64,000 nt of DNA, from contig CAVNZM010000019.1 in the NCBI GenBank assembly GCA_963693365.1, positions 372,001 through 436,000 of the forward strand. The letters run 5' to 3'. This DNA is from Amoebidium appalachense. Its lineage: Eukaryota > Ichthyosporea. Position numbers and translations under genes: made by a program. Below the pieces are notes generated by a model. The model saw only the letters and a program-made list of their open reading frames with translations. It was not told the origin of the DNA and did no database searches. Of the stretch, positions 33,178 through 42,699 are shown in pieces (the first letter of the stretch is position 1; the number at the start of each line of letters is the position of its first letter).

Positions 33178-33483
33178 TTAAATGAATTTCTTATGTTTTA
33201 ATGTATAAAGTATTGTCATATGTATATAAGTGAAGCGTGTGTGTAATATATCATAGACTTGACTTCAATGTACATAATGAATATCTATTTATAGCCGGAG
33301 CCTCAGGGAGGGGTCAAAAACACGTAACTCACCTAACTCATCTAACTCACCAATCAGATCGCGCGCGCTCCGACAAATTCTCTCTGAAAATCAGCTTGTG
33401 ACGTCACTACTCGAATTCGATTGGTGAGTTAGATGAAGTTCTCGCAACTCACCAATCAGACAACGCCGATGACGTCATCGGGA
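31214..33483. repeat. Array of four foldback elements, period about 545 bases
   Basis: Each unit has a left arm (caccaatcagacggcgcc, gatgacgtcatc, gcgcgcgatctgattggtg, ccctgaggctccggctataa), an AT-rich centre, and an inverted right arm (atctatttatagccggagc, gtcaaaaacacgtaactc, caccaatcagatcgcgcgc). The cggcgccgatgacgtcatc segment recurs near 31273, 31816, 32366, 32914 and, diverged, 33450. Copies differ by small indels. It lies between the convergent ends of the SET gene and the gene at 33588. It shares the gcgcgatytgattggtgagtt core with the array at 10.5-12.9 kb. Confidence 0.9.
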
Positions 33484-33587
33484 ATGCTTATTAGCACTAG
33501 GGCTTTATTTTGAGATATTGAGGTATCGATCAACGGCGACCTAAACATAGCCAGCGAAACTATCATTTTTTCTGGAAAACCATACAT

Positions 33588-34397
33588 CTATCGCGGCTCC
33601 AGGCCGGTACACGAGCGAATCAATGTATCCACTACCCCAGCCTCATCCCCCGAGTACACACGCCTCCGAAACAACTGCCCCCTCTCGTTTAAATCCTGCA
33701 GGAAGCTCTTAGGCTTGTGCTTCAGGGCCTCGTCAAGTCTCTGGCGAACCCACTCCACCTGCTCGGCTGTCAGCTCGAGTCCGAGCTGGGTGGCTCGGCC
33801 CACGATCGTGAATGCTCCAGCATGCACGTGGTTGTTCTCCATTGTTGCGACCCGAGCCTGGGCTGCCGCCAGCTCCGCCTCTGCTCTCTCGCGCGCCTGG
33901 CGCTCCATATGTGCAAGGGCCGCAAACTTGTGGAACACAAACAGAAGCCCAGCCTGCGAGCACAGCCACCACATGGTGGTGGTGTAGGGAGTCGTGGCCG
34001 ATGCCAGCAGGATGCCGAATCCGGCATATGTGACCTGGCAGTCGACCAGCTCGGTGTGCTCGGCATTCATACCAAGCACGCCGGGCCCACCCAGAACGAC
34101 GTGAAAGTGCGTCCCGTATGTCAGCAGGGATGTGCACTTCCGGACGGCCTGGGCGCGCAGCTCCCATCCCGTGTTGATGGTGGCCGGATCAATGATAAAT
34201 GGGGCAATCGCTGACGCCATGACATGAGAGATCGACACGTCGTTGCGCCCCTCTCCGAAAGGGTCGCACGCCTTGAGGATCGCGGCCATCACCGCATATG
34301 CCTTGGGTGTGGGGCCGAACACTGCCATGTATGCCGGGGGCATGCAACTGGACATGGCGGCAGCATGATGCAGCAGCATGACATCGATGGCCTCCAT
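33588..34397 (-). CDS. Unknown protein with central coiled coil
   Basis: A 269-residue protein, not recognised. The N-terminal half is hydrophobic-rich without clear membrane helices and includes GTHFHVVLGGPGVLG. A strongly helical Ala/Glu/Arg stretch at about residues 160-192 (MERQARERAEAELAAAQARV) looks like a coiled coil, comparable in position to those in the MSV199-like genes. The C-terminus is charged. It is separated by 95 bases from the membrane-protein gene upstream on the same strand. Codon use is typical of the window. Confidence 0.6.
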   Translation of the reverse strand: MEAIDVMLLHHAAAMSSCMPPAYMAVFGPTPKAYAVMAAILKACDPFGEGRNDVSISHVMASAIAPFIIDPATINTGWELRAQAVRKCTSLLTYGTHFHVVLGGPGVLGMNAEHTELVDCQVTYAGFGILLASATTPYTTTMWWLCSQAGLLFVFHKFAALAHMERQARERAEAELAAAQARVATMENNHVHAGAFTIVGRATQLGLELTAEQVEWVRQRLDEALKHKPKSFLQDLNERGQLFRRRVYSGDEAGVVDTLIRSCTGLEPR

Positions 34398-34492
34398 AGT
34401 GAAGATGAATAGGGCGTGTTAGCGACTCCGAATTCTGTTCGGTCTGTTGATGGGCGGCTGCCGGGCCTGCTTTTGAGCAATCGGCTGCGATC

Positions 34493-35227
34493 TTATGCAG
34501 GGAGTGGCTCACGGCATTTCAGCTCGGCGAGATCGCCGCGATCGTGACCCACAAATAACATGAGCTGCGAAAACACAAACAGGAGGTTAGCGCAGTCAAT
34601 AACAGTAGTCCCGATGGTCTTTGAAACGGAAAAGGAGGTCGCGGCTGCCGTGGCCATTGTGGCCAGCGCGGTTGCCGTTGTAGCGACCAACACCTGCCGG
34701 CATAGTCCACGGGACCTTTCCCCGATGAGCAAGGCCCGATTCGACCACAAAAAGAAGAAGCGGGCGGACAACATGGCTACCGAGGCAATGCACACCGTCG
34801 TCCAGAAACAGTACAGGACTAAAAGTGAGGTTGGGTTGGGATGTGGCGGCACATGACAGAGTGTTGTAAGAATGTATGTAAACAACACGTATGCCAGGTA
34901 GAGCGCCGAGGAAGTTACGAACACCATGACATCCAGCCATGCTATGTGTAGAAGTGACAGCGAACAGGCATGATCCATAATGTATGCATACTTGCACGCG
35001 TCTTTCAGACACCATAAAAGATCCGCAGCAAGGTACGTATTGAATGCCGAACAACCGGAATGCATGCCTGCTATGTAGAACACCAGAAATGCCAAAGAAT
35101 CGAGCACCACCATGAGATCAAGGAAATCGCGATATTGAAAGCGAGGCATACGGAGCTCATACAGCAAAAGCATAAGCGTGCCAAATGAAACCAAGCCGGA
35201 GTAGTAGTTCGCCTCGCTTAGCCCCAT
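34493..35227 (-). CDS. Seven-helix membrane protein 1 (GPCR-like topology)
   Basis: A 244-residue protein with seven hydrophobic segments, roughly residues 8-26, 36-56, 64-86, 101-121, 131-153, 175-197 and 210-230. Helix 3 carries WCLKDACKYAY, which has a charged pair as in some seven-helix receptors. The last helix (DCANLLFVFSQLMLF) has no lysine, so a retinal-binding rhodopsin is unlikely. There is no diagnostic DRY or NPxxY motif. Receptor function is only suggested by topology and by the presence of another such protein and an RGS protein at 42.7-43.9 kb. Alternative: a transporter-like or structural membrane protein. Confidence 0.65.
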   Translation of the reverse strand: MGLSEANYYSGLVSFGTLMLLLYELRMPRFQYRDFLDLMVVLDSLAFLVFYIAGMHSGCSAFNTYLAADLLWCLKDACKYAYIMDHACSLSLLHIAWLDVMVFVTSSALYLAYVLFTYILTTLCHVPPHPNPTSLLVLYCFWTTVCIASVAMLSARFFFLWSNRALLIGERSRGLCRQVLVATTATALATMATAAATSFSVSKTIGTTVIDCANLLFVFSQLMLFVGHDRGDLAELKCREPLPA

Positions 35228-35328
35228 GGTGCCTGCGATTGGCCGTCATTATATGGGACTATGCAATTGATGGACATCATGGTTGCAGTTGCAATACGCA
35301 TGTTTTGCCCCACACAGTGCGGCCAAGT

Positions 35329-35637
35329 TTATTGACTCTGTACTCTGTTTAAACAGGAAACACACGCACAGCCCGGTTTGCCTGGGGGGATGTTCTCCTT
35401 GTTGCATTCGTGTGGGTCGGTGCTGGGCCCGGGCAGTGGCACGGGCCGCCAAATAGCCACTGTCTTGGTGCATCGGCGGGCTGCGCCGGCCGCCTTCTTG
35501 CGCCGCAAAACATACATGACTGGCTGTGCATCGGGGGTGCTGGGCTCCGGAGCAACCATGATGAGAGTGTTGTATGGGGGTGCTGCTGCCGCGCCAGGAA
35601 CGACGAAGCGGAAGCGCAGCCTGAAGAATTTAGGCAT
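35329..35637 (-). CDS. Small basic protein with KEN-box-like motif
   Basis: A 102-residue protein, not recognised. It starts MPKFFRLRF, has a basic stretch VLRRKKAAGAARR, and a C-terminal HECNKENIPPGKPGCACVSC with three cysteines after a KENIPP motif. KEN boxes with a following proline are APC/C degradation signals in cell-cycle proteins; the match is short and may be chance. The frame has the GC bias of neighbouring genes and no overlapping gene on the other strand. Confidence 0.5.
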   Translation of the reverse strand: MPKFFRLRFRFVVPGAAAAPPYNTLIMVAPEPSTPDAQPVMYVLRRKKAAGAARRCTKTVAIWRPVPLPGPSTDPHECNKENIPPGKPGCACVSCLNRVQSQ

Positions 35638-35739
35638 TTTGGAGTCGCTGTGCTGTTAGGAGCGAGATTGTTTGGAAGTCGCATACAGCCGTCGTATTTG
35701 AAGCCGCGCTTGCCTACGTGAGCGTGAGCAGCAGAGGTA

Positions 35740-35912
35740 ACCGAAATCAACCCCGGACCGCCAAACAGATTTGACCGAATTCGACCCGTAACCGCCAATC
35801 AGATTTGACCAAATTTGACCGCTGACCTCCAATCAAATCTGACCAAATTCGACCCGTAACCGCCAATCAGGTTTGACCAAATTCGACCCGTAACCGCCAA
35901 TCAGATTTGACA
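35740..35912. repeat. Tandem CCAAT-bearing repeat upstream of helicase
   Basis: Five copies of a unit of about 34 bases with accgccaatcag and tttgaccaaattcgaccc. It lies just upstream of the helicase gene and probably forms part of its promoter (inference). Confidence 0.85.
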
Positions 35913-36017
35913 TCTGAACATCCGGCGATCCGAAAACGGGGTGGGCACCAATTTCAAATTTTTATATGCGAAACAACCACCACACAGGTCCAGGCAGAAC
36001 TGGCCTGTTTGCCGGTA

Positions 36018-37618
36018 ATGGATCGCTTCGCCAGATTTGAGGAGACCCACAACCTGGGCAACAACCCAGAAGACTATCTTCATCCCAACGTGTGTGAGAG
36101 CCGGCATGCTTGGAGCGAGCTTGAAGTGTGCGACTACATCAGCAGGCACCTGGCCTATGTTGCGACCCCCAATGCGTTTATTCATAAGATTCGGAACATC
36201 GAGGGGCTTCCTGTCACGTATGAGCTCAAGACGCGGGACCAAGTGCGTGTTCTTCTCGAAGCGTTTGAGTTTCCACAGGCGCCTGGGCAACATGGAGAAT
36301 CACTGCCCCCTCTACGCGGCACCCTGTACCTCTCAAGCGCGCGCCGACTAATGTATTCCCAGCTGACCTTTGACCCTTCCGACCCGGACCCCTTGACCGG
36401 CGCACGCAATGAAGCCTATCTACACAGCCTCAACCGCGTCTTCAACATGTTCCCCGGGTTTCGCTTTCGCTACCGTGAGGATTTTGAGGTCGATGAAGAG
36501 CTGCTTGAGCGCTTTCTCTACCATGCCGAGTACATCATCTGCAACCGCGACGAGCGTCTGTTTGAGTTTCTGCTCCAGTGGCTTGCCCATCTCGTTCAAG
36601 TGCCGGATCGCAAACCACAGTGCGGGCTACTCCTGCGCTCCATCGAGGGGACGGGCAAAGACATGTTCTGCATGATACTCAAGCAGCTGCTCGGCATGCA
36701 CTTGGTGGGCACAGTTGAGAACGAGCATCGCATCGACACGAGGTTCAATGAGGGCTATTCGTTCAAGCTGTTGGTGCTGTGCAACGAGGTGAGAACCCTG
36801 TTTCCATTGTAGCGCGTGCTTTGTTTTTTTTTCTTTCCTAGGTTACCCTCGCTTGGCAATCGATGCATTTGAACACCGACTACATGCAATCCGCTAACAC
36901 CCACGTCCCACAGGTAACCTACGGCAAGAGTCATCGCATCCCCAACCACCTCAAGACACTCATCACAGACGACCGGATGACCATGGAGCGCAAGGGGCTC
37001 CCCGTGACCACCGTCAAGTCGTGTGAGCGCTGGATCCTGCTCAGCAACGAGGAGCACCCGATCCCTGTGTCTCGGACGGACCGCCGCTACGCGTGCATGG
37101 AGGTGTCGCCTGCGAAGGTCGGCGACCACGGGTACTTCAACGAGCTGGCTGCGACCTACCTCGAGGGTGACTCGTGGGCGCTTGAGCATCTCTACCACTA
37201 CCTCATGCGCATCGACCTCCTCGACCGCGTACGCATCCTGCCCCCCATGACCGGGCTCAAGCGCAAGCTGCAAGACCTGACCAACCCCCCGAAGGTCGAG
37301 TACGAGTTCTTCCGAGACATGGGGCTGGGCATCGAGGTGTGCGAGGACTGGGACGACTGGGACGGGCAGTACATGACATCCACCACGTTTCTCACTCTCT
37401 TACGGCGCTGGGCGAGCGCAAACAGCATCGACCGGAAGGTCCCCGGCCAGAAAGAACTCGGCGAGTCGCTCAAACATGTGCTGGGGCAGCCTGTGTCCCC
37501 CCCGGGCGGGCAGTATCCCGTGCGCCTGCACCAGAGCGACCCGTACCCGCACCCACGCAACAAGGCATACTTGGTGGACTACAACAAACTGGCTAACGCT
37601 GTCCCGCCGAATCAGTAA
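36018..37618 (+). CDS. D5-like SF3 helicase, spliced; exons 36018-36788 and 36914-37618
   Basis: Predicted CDS join(36018..36788,36914..37618), 491 residues. Walker A is RSIEGTGKD (residues about 207-215), and the Walker B-like strand is LLVLCNE at the exon 1 end. Exon 2 begins VTYGKSHRIPNHLKTLITD, followed by IERKG-like MERKGLPV, LLSNEEHPIPV and DRRY, the sensor and arginine-finger region of D5-type helicases. A winged-helix-like tail (TSTTFLTLLRRWA) follows. The donor is GAG|GTGAGA and the acceptor is CCCACAG|GTA, phase 0. An earlier acceptor at 36841 is also in frame and would add 24 residues. No primase domain is present. The frame is open back to 35907, but the ATG at 36018 matches the paralogue at 14630-15082. 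Role: hexameric DNA unwinding in viral replication. Confidence 0.82.
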
Positions 37619-38039
37619 AGAATAGCTGGACACATTGTACAGATACATTGTAGGCCCATGTAAACTTGTGTATTGTGCACCAAGTCGAGTGCGGTTAAAT
37701 GCTCGGGAAAACATTGTGGCGATGTAAACTTAGTGTTGTTGAATTGTATTCTATTCAATTCAATTCAATGACATAGTAAAAATTCACAGCAGATTATGTG
37801 ACAATAGTATATATCAAGATTTCGTATTCACAGTTACAAAAGGACTATTACATTACATCTGTGTAATTGCTATCTCTAGCAGAACCATCTACAATTTGGA
37901 CATGAATAAACCTTCCTCCAACTATTTACGTTCTCGATCCCCCCCCCCCCCCCCCCCCCCCCCCTTCGGACAACACCACAAAATATGTTTGGGAATCGAG
38001 CTCTGTGCGCTGCGCACATATCAACAAAACGCTACATGT
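37619..38039. other. Intergenic region with poly-C tract
   Basis: AT-rich, with cattcaattcaattcaatg-type short repeats near 37750 and a C run at about 37940-37964. No gene seen. Confidence 0.6.
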
Positions 38040-39563
38040 CTAGACACTGGGGCCTTGTGTTGCTCTGCGGGGCCCGGACGGTTTGCTCCCACGGCCCCTC
38101 CTTCCCCCCACCACTCTAGCCCTTTTGCGCTTTGGGACCGCCTCCAGTGTGACGCCCTCAACAGTAAGCGCCTTGATGCCTGGGAACTGGCGCTCCATCA
38201 TGGCACGCAAGTTGCCGTAACCATGGGTAGCTAGAATGTGAGGCATGTTGTCAGCCATCCACATCTCCGTGTTGCATATGACCGTGAACGCCTGGCGTGC
38301 CGTGATCTCCGTGCAGTAGCGGACAGGCGTGCCCCACGCCTCGGCACGCAGTTTGATGGCGTTCTGGATGGCACCGCGCGCTGTGAGCGTGTTTACAGTG
38401 CGCCGGGTGCACGCCACCAGCACGTCCACGTTGAGCACGCTGTTGGTGAACTCCTGCACCAGCTCAATGGCCCCCTTGGTCTCGCCGTTAAACAGCGCGC
38501 CGACGATGCTGATGGGCAGGTTGCTCAGGCGCGCACGGAGGTGGGGGTAGCCGTTGAGCGTGGACTTGTCCGCGTCGGTGGGGAGAACGCGTGGGTTGAT
38601 GGTATTGGGGTCGGAGTCAAACTGCTCCATGAGGGCTTGGTTGACACGGGAGCGCTCGGCGATGGTCTGGTTGGCCTGAGCAATGGTCTGGTTAGCCTGC
38701 GCCAGCATGAGGGACCTCTCGCGCAGCATGGTGTCCTTCTCGCGCATGGTGGCGTCGTAGACGGCGATCTGCTTTTCATAACCATCCTTCACAAGAGCAA
38801 GGGCCTGGGCCTGGCCCTCCTGCATTTCGGTGAAGGTGCGCTTGAGATCGCGAATGGTGTTGTCCTTCTCCTCGATGATGGGCTTGACGGTGCTGTCGAA
38901 GAAGCTGCGCATGGCATCGAGGAAGCCGTTCGAAGGGTCCGCCCGGGCAGCACGCACCTCGTCCATGTCGATGGCCATCTTGCTGGTGGTGGCCCCGTTG
39001 TAGTTGTCGCAGATGTCGATGACGTCCGCCAGCACCGTGTAGTCGCCCGTGAACATGCGCGAGAGCAGCGCGTCCGTGTGCACGGCAAAGTCGGTCGAGA
39101 CGTAGCGGGCAAGCGCCGGGAAGAGCGCGATGTGAACGAAGGTGCCGCGCAGCGCCGGGTCGCCGGACTTCTTCTTGGAGTTGGTGGTGTCGATGACGTC
39201 ATCGATGCGCAGCGGGCCAATGGGAGGAATGGTTGCATTTGCAACTTTTCCTCCATTTAGCATGTGGAGTACGCTCTCAATCAAGGTGGAGTGCCGATCT
39301 TTCCACAGCACCACCTTCTTCTCCGCCCCATCCCCCGCCTTCTCGGTGTTGTACTCGCGCCCCACGTTGCACAGCATGGTGCCGTTGAAGTAGACGTGCC
39401 CGTTGGGGTAGGTGGTGGTCACGGTCAGCACCCTGTCGCCGAAGTCCATGGCAGGCGGGGCGCGCACCTCCTTGAACGCGGGGTAGGCAGGGGTTGCCGG
39501 TGGGACAGGGGCCGCGCCGGTCTCCACAGCATTGGGGACGGCGACATTCATGTCGAACTCCAT
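38040..39563 (-). CDS. KilA-N protein 1
   Basis: A 507-residue protein starting MEFDMNVAVPN. Residues about 45-180 form a KilA-N-type DNA-binding domain: YPNGHVYFNGTMLCN, an acidic and basic linker, DDVIDTTNSKKKSG, RGTFVHIALFPALARYVS. A long coiled coil follows (about 235-345, with repeated ANQTIA units). Then comes the C-terminal module shared with other regulators here (KLRAEAWGTPVRYCTEITARQAF) and a basic tail (RKRARVVGGRRGRGSK). Known KilA-N proteins of large DNA viruses are DNA-binding regulators; some carry nuclease domains, but none is seen here. It is a tandem paralogue of the gene at 39997-41449. Confidence 0.85.
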   Translation of the reverse strand: MEFDMNVAVPNAVETGAAPVPPATPAYPAFKEVRAPPAMDFGDRVLTVTTTYPNGHVYFNGTMLCNVGREYNTEKAGDGAEKKVVLWKDRHSTLIESVLHMLNGGKVANATIPPIGPLRIDDVIDTTNSKKKSGDPALRGTFVHIALFPALARYVSTDFAVHTDALLSRMFTGDYTVLADVIDICDNYNGATTSKMAIDMDEVRAARADPSNGFLDAMRSFFDSTVKPIIEEKDNTIRDLKRTFTEMQEGQAQALALVKDGYEKQIAVYDATMREKDTMLRERSLMLAQANQTIAQANQTIAERSRVNQALMEQFDSDPNTINPRVLPTDADKSTLNGYPHLRARLSNLPISIVGALFNGETKGAIELVQEFTNSVLNVDVLVACTRRTVNTLTARGAIQNAIKLRAEAWGTPVRYCTEITARQAFTVICNTEMWMADNMPHILATHGYGNLRAMMERQFPGIKALTVEGVTLEAVPKRKRARVVGGRRGRGSKPSGPRRATQGPSV

Positions 39564-39996
39564 GTTTGCTTGGCTGTTGCTTGTGCTGTACTGTGCATGC
39601 AGAATGAAGCTCCGAGGCGCAGCGTCGCCTTTTAAGGGAGCCGGTGGCTCACAGTTTTCATTGAAATGCGCACTCGCTATTCGTTCATGAAGTTCACCAA
39701 TGGCGCCAAACCAAACCATTTGTACATTGACGACATGCGCATCGCCCATTGGTCCAATCACCCGAACCAAATCGTCGCATGATTTACATTTGTGGGGATT
39801 CCTGTTCACTCCCGCCATCTCTGTGTTTTACTCCCGCCATACACATCCCCCACAATTGCCAAAGTCTTTATAATTGCCAAGTCTTTATTTGCCTTGTTAC
39901 TGTCATTTATCGTCCTTCTAATATTGCACAAATGTTTATGTATTGATGCAAGTTTCAAGTGAACATATGTCTCGATCCCTCCCCCCCTCCCCCCCA
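39564..39996. promoter_or_regulatory. Promoter region of KilA-N gene 1
   Basis: Holds ccaatggcg, attggtccaatcacc near 39750-39762 and ttttaagg. A C-rich run lies at about 39977-39995. The 39570-39640 leader is nearly identical to that of the second KilA-N gene (41455-41515). No gene seen. Confidence 0.5.
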
Positions 39997-41449
39997 CTAC
40001 ATGCTTTGCTTCTGTGCCTCTGCGCACTGCGCACGTCTGTCGACTTTCTTGGGCACAGCAGTGCGCCTCACACGTCTAGTGCGTGGCTTGGGAATGAGTT
40101 CCAGCTCATCCTCGATGTCTAGGGGCTTGATGCCTGGGAACTCCTTCTCAAACAGAACCCTAGTGCGGTAGAAGCTGCATGTCTGGCTGAGCTCTGGCAT
40201 CTTTTCGGCAAACCACGCCTCGGTGTTGTACACCACCGTGTAGGCCATCTGTGCCGTGATCTCGGTGCAGTACTTCACTTTGCGGCCCCACGAGGCCCCG
40301 GCACGCAGCTTGATAGCGCCCGCCAGCACCGACCTCGCCATGACGGTGTTCACGCTGTCCTCAACCACGTGCCCCAGCACTTGCACGTTGAGTATCCCCT
40401 CCACAAACTGCTGGAACAGAGTGGTCGGGCCCACGGTGCTGCCCTTGAAGAGCGCAGCAACAATGCTGTTGCCGAGGTTGAGCAGGCGCACGCGCAGGTG
40501 GGGATACCCGTCCAGCGTGCAACCGTCGGGGCTGCTGGGCAACACGCGCTTGTTGAGGGTGTTGGGGTCGCTCTCGAACTGCTCCATGAGGGCCACGTTG
40601 ATCTGCGTGGCCTGCTGCAGCATCAGGGTCTTCTGCTTGTCCAGCTCCTTGTGCTGCATCACCAGCTCCTTGTTCTCGCGCACCGACATGTTGAGCAGGT
40701 CGATGATGACGTTCTTCTCCTTGATGGTCTCGTCCTTCTCCTTGAGCAGCGGCATGAACTTGCTGTCGAAGAACGACGTCAGCATGCCCAGCATCTGTTC
40801 ACCCGTGTCCGCCCGGGCAGCGCGCACCTCGTCCATGTCGATGGCCATCTTGCTGGTGGTGGCCCCGTTGTAGTTGTCGCAGATGTCGATGACGTCCGCC
40901 AGCACCGTGTAGTCGCCCGTGAACATGCGCGAGAGCAGCGCGTCCGTGTGCACGGCAAAGTCGGTCGAGACGTAGCGGGCAAGAGCAGGGAACAGCGCGA
41001 TGTGAACGAAGGTGCCGCGCAGAGCCGGATCCATACTCCTCTTGTTTGCATTGCGGGTGTCAATGATGTCATCAATGGTCAAGGGAGATCCGGTAGCAAA
41101 TGCTACTTGATCTCCATAGACTCGAACAGAACCGTCGTTGATCTTGCACAGAAGCTTTTCAATCAGGCTGTAATGGCGATCCTTCCAAACAACCACTTTC
41201 TTCTCCGCCCCATCCCCCGCCTTCTCGGTGTTGTACTCGCGCCCCACGTTGCAAAGCATGGTGCCGTTGAAGTAGACGTGCCCGTTGGGGTAGGTGGTTG
41301 TCACGGTCAGCACCTTGTCGCCGAAGTCCATGGCGGGCGGGGCGCGCACCTCCTTGAACGCGGGGGGGGTAGGCGGGGGTTGCCGGCGGGACAGGGGCAG
41401 CGCCGGTCTCCACAGCATTGGGGACGGCGACATTCATGTCGAACTCCAT
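39997..41449 (-). pseudogene. KilA-N protein 2, N-terminus frameshifted at a G8 tract
   Basis: Close paralogue of KilA-N protein 1. The N-terminal frame begins MEFDMNVAVPN at 41449 and is identical to copy 1 for about 28 residues. It then shifts at a run of eight G (41362-41369 on the + strand) where copy 1 has four. After the shift a 478-residue frame stays open to 39997, carrying the KilA-N domain (YPNGHVYFNGTMLCN, RGTFVHIALFPALARYVS), a coiled coil and the shared module (WGRKVKYCTEITAQMAYTV). An ATG at 41433 in the downstream frame could give an intact protein with a different leader. So the gene may be functional, phase-variable through the G tract, or newly damaged. Confidence 0.75.
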
Positions 41450-41893
41450 GTTTGCTTGGTTGTTGCTTGTGCTGTACTGTGCATGCAGAATGAAGCTCCG
41501 AAGCTTTTAAAGGAGCCGGTGGCTCACAGATTGACGACATGCGCATCGCCCATTGGTCCAATCACCTGAACAAAATCGTCGCATGATTCACATTTAAATG
41601 TGGGGATTCCTGTTCACTCCCCACCTTCTCGGCCGCGTCGCCCGTCTTCAATGGGAGGAAAGTGACTTTCAACCGCCTTTCCTCTGATTGCTTGATCGTT
41701 GGTGGTGTCAATGACGTTATCGAGCGCGGGGATTTCTCCGTGCATTCCTTGGGTGCTAGTCGCAGAAGGATCTTTTCTACAAGACCAATGTCTGGCTAGA
41801 GTCAGTCGCGCCCGCGGATATCGCATCCGGAAAATGTCCCTGGCATATTGGCTAATCCGACCCGGGGATACCACAAAATCCCGCTGTGCATGC
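41450..41893. promoter_or_regulatory. Intergenic and relic sequence upstream of KilA-N gene 2
   Basis: The first 140 bases match the leader of KilA-N gene 1. At about 41640-41770 there are short inverted and direct fragments resembling KilA-N coding sequence (gtgtcaatgacgttatcga, comparable to 39190-39200). It seems a decayed remnant. Confidence 0.4.
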
Positions 41894-42103
41894 ATGGAGT
41901 CTGGCAATACCCGGGTATGGACCGTGCTACTGCTTGCGTTTATTGCGTACTCGGTGTGGCGGGAACTGGGTGTTCCGGAAAATGACGACACGTTCTGGAT
42001 CAACGATGTCGAAGCCATGGCGCCTCGCGAGCCGATTGTCGATGATTCGCGCGGAAAGGAGGTCATCTTTCGCACCTACCGCTACCTACCGCCAGGTATA
42101 TAA
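41894..42103 (+). CDS. Small single-pass membrane protein
   Basis: A 69-residue protein from the ATG at 41894 (MESGNTR). Residues about 8-24 (VWTVLLLAFIAYSVW) form one membrane helix, followed by an acidic exposed tail ending YRYLPPGI. An in-frame ATG further upstream (MSLAYWL) is possible. It is unrecognised; the short N-terminus plus helix plus tail plan is common in virion membrane proteins. Its stop overlaps the TATA box (tatataag near 42098) of the next gene. Confidence 0.5.
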   Translation: MESGNTRVWTVLLLAFIAYSVWRELGVPENDDTFWINDVEAMAPREPIVDDSRGKEVIFRTYRYLPPGI

Positions 42104-42196
42104 GGCACCCTCCATACCCGAATTCAATCAGTCCACCCATCCGATGAAACCTGCAAGATCCGCTGTAGAAGCCGCGCTCCGAACTGCAAGTTCAAC

Positions 42197-42562
42197 ATGG
42201 CCGCCTCGACTGACACCGCCGCCTCCGCGCCCGCTGCCGCTGCCGCGCTCAACACTCCCGGCTGCCCGCTCTTTGATTTCTCGACCCTACCTCCGCTCCC
42301 CGACCTCCCGGGCCTCCCGAGCCTGGCCATGCCGCCCGCCCTTCCGCCCCTCCCCCTGAACCGGTTCGGCGAGGACCTCAAGCACGGGTCCTACCGCGAC
42401 TACAAGGAGAGCCTCGAAGTCCTCTACCGCATAATGCAGCTGCAAGCGAGGCTGTCCTCGCCAGCAAAGGGCAAGCCCGAGAAGCGCGAGGCGGATGCTG
42501 CGCCCAGCAAGAAGCCGTCCAAGCGCGTCAAGCCCACGCTGGTGGACGCCGACGCCAGCTAG
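42197..42562 (+). CDS. Proline/alanine-rich protein with basic C-terminus
   Basis: A 121-residue protein, not recognised. The N-terminal half is low complexity (Ala-rich, then LP-rich, such as LPPLPDLPGLPSL). Residues about 58-85 are helical (YRDYKESLEVLYRIMQLQA), and the tail is strongly basic (KKPSKRVKP), a likely nuclear-type signal. A TATA box lies 95 bases upstream. The codon pattern and a clean ATG context (caacatgg) support expression. Confidence 0.6.
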   Translation: MAASTDTAASAPAAAAALNTPGCPLFDFSTLPPLPDLPGLPSLAMPPALPPLPLNRFGEDLKHGSYRDYKESLEVLYRIMQLQARLSSPAKGKPEKREADAAPSKKPSKRVKPTLVDADAS

Positions 42563-42699
42563 AGTCTGTTTGGCCCGGCGCCGAGTTTGTCAACTCGCGT
42601 CGGTAGACAGGACAGGATGTGCACATGCACCCGAATAAACTTCCCGCTTCATGTTTATCAAATCCGCACCTTGCAAATAAAATCCATGCAGAAGGGAAC

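Noticed and set aside
34493-35227. Microbial rhodopsin
   Set aside because: Seven helices are present but the seventh has no lysine for retinal.
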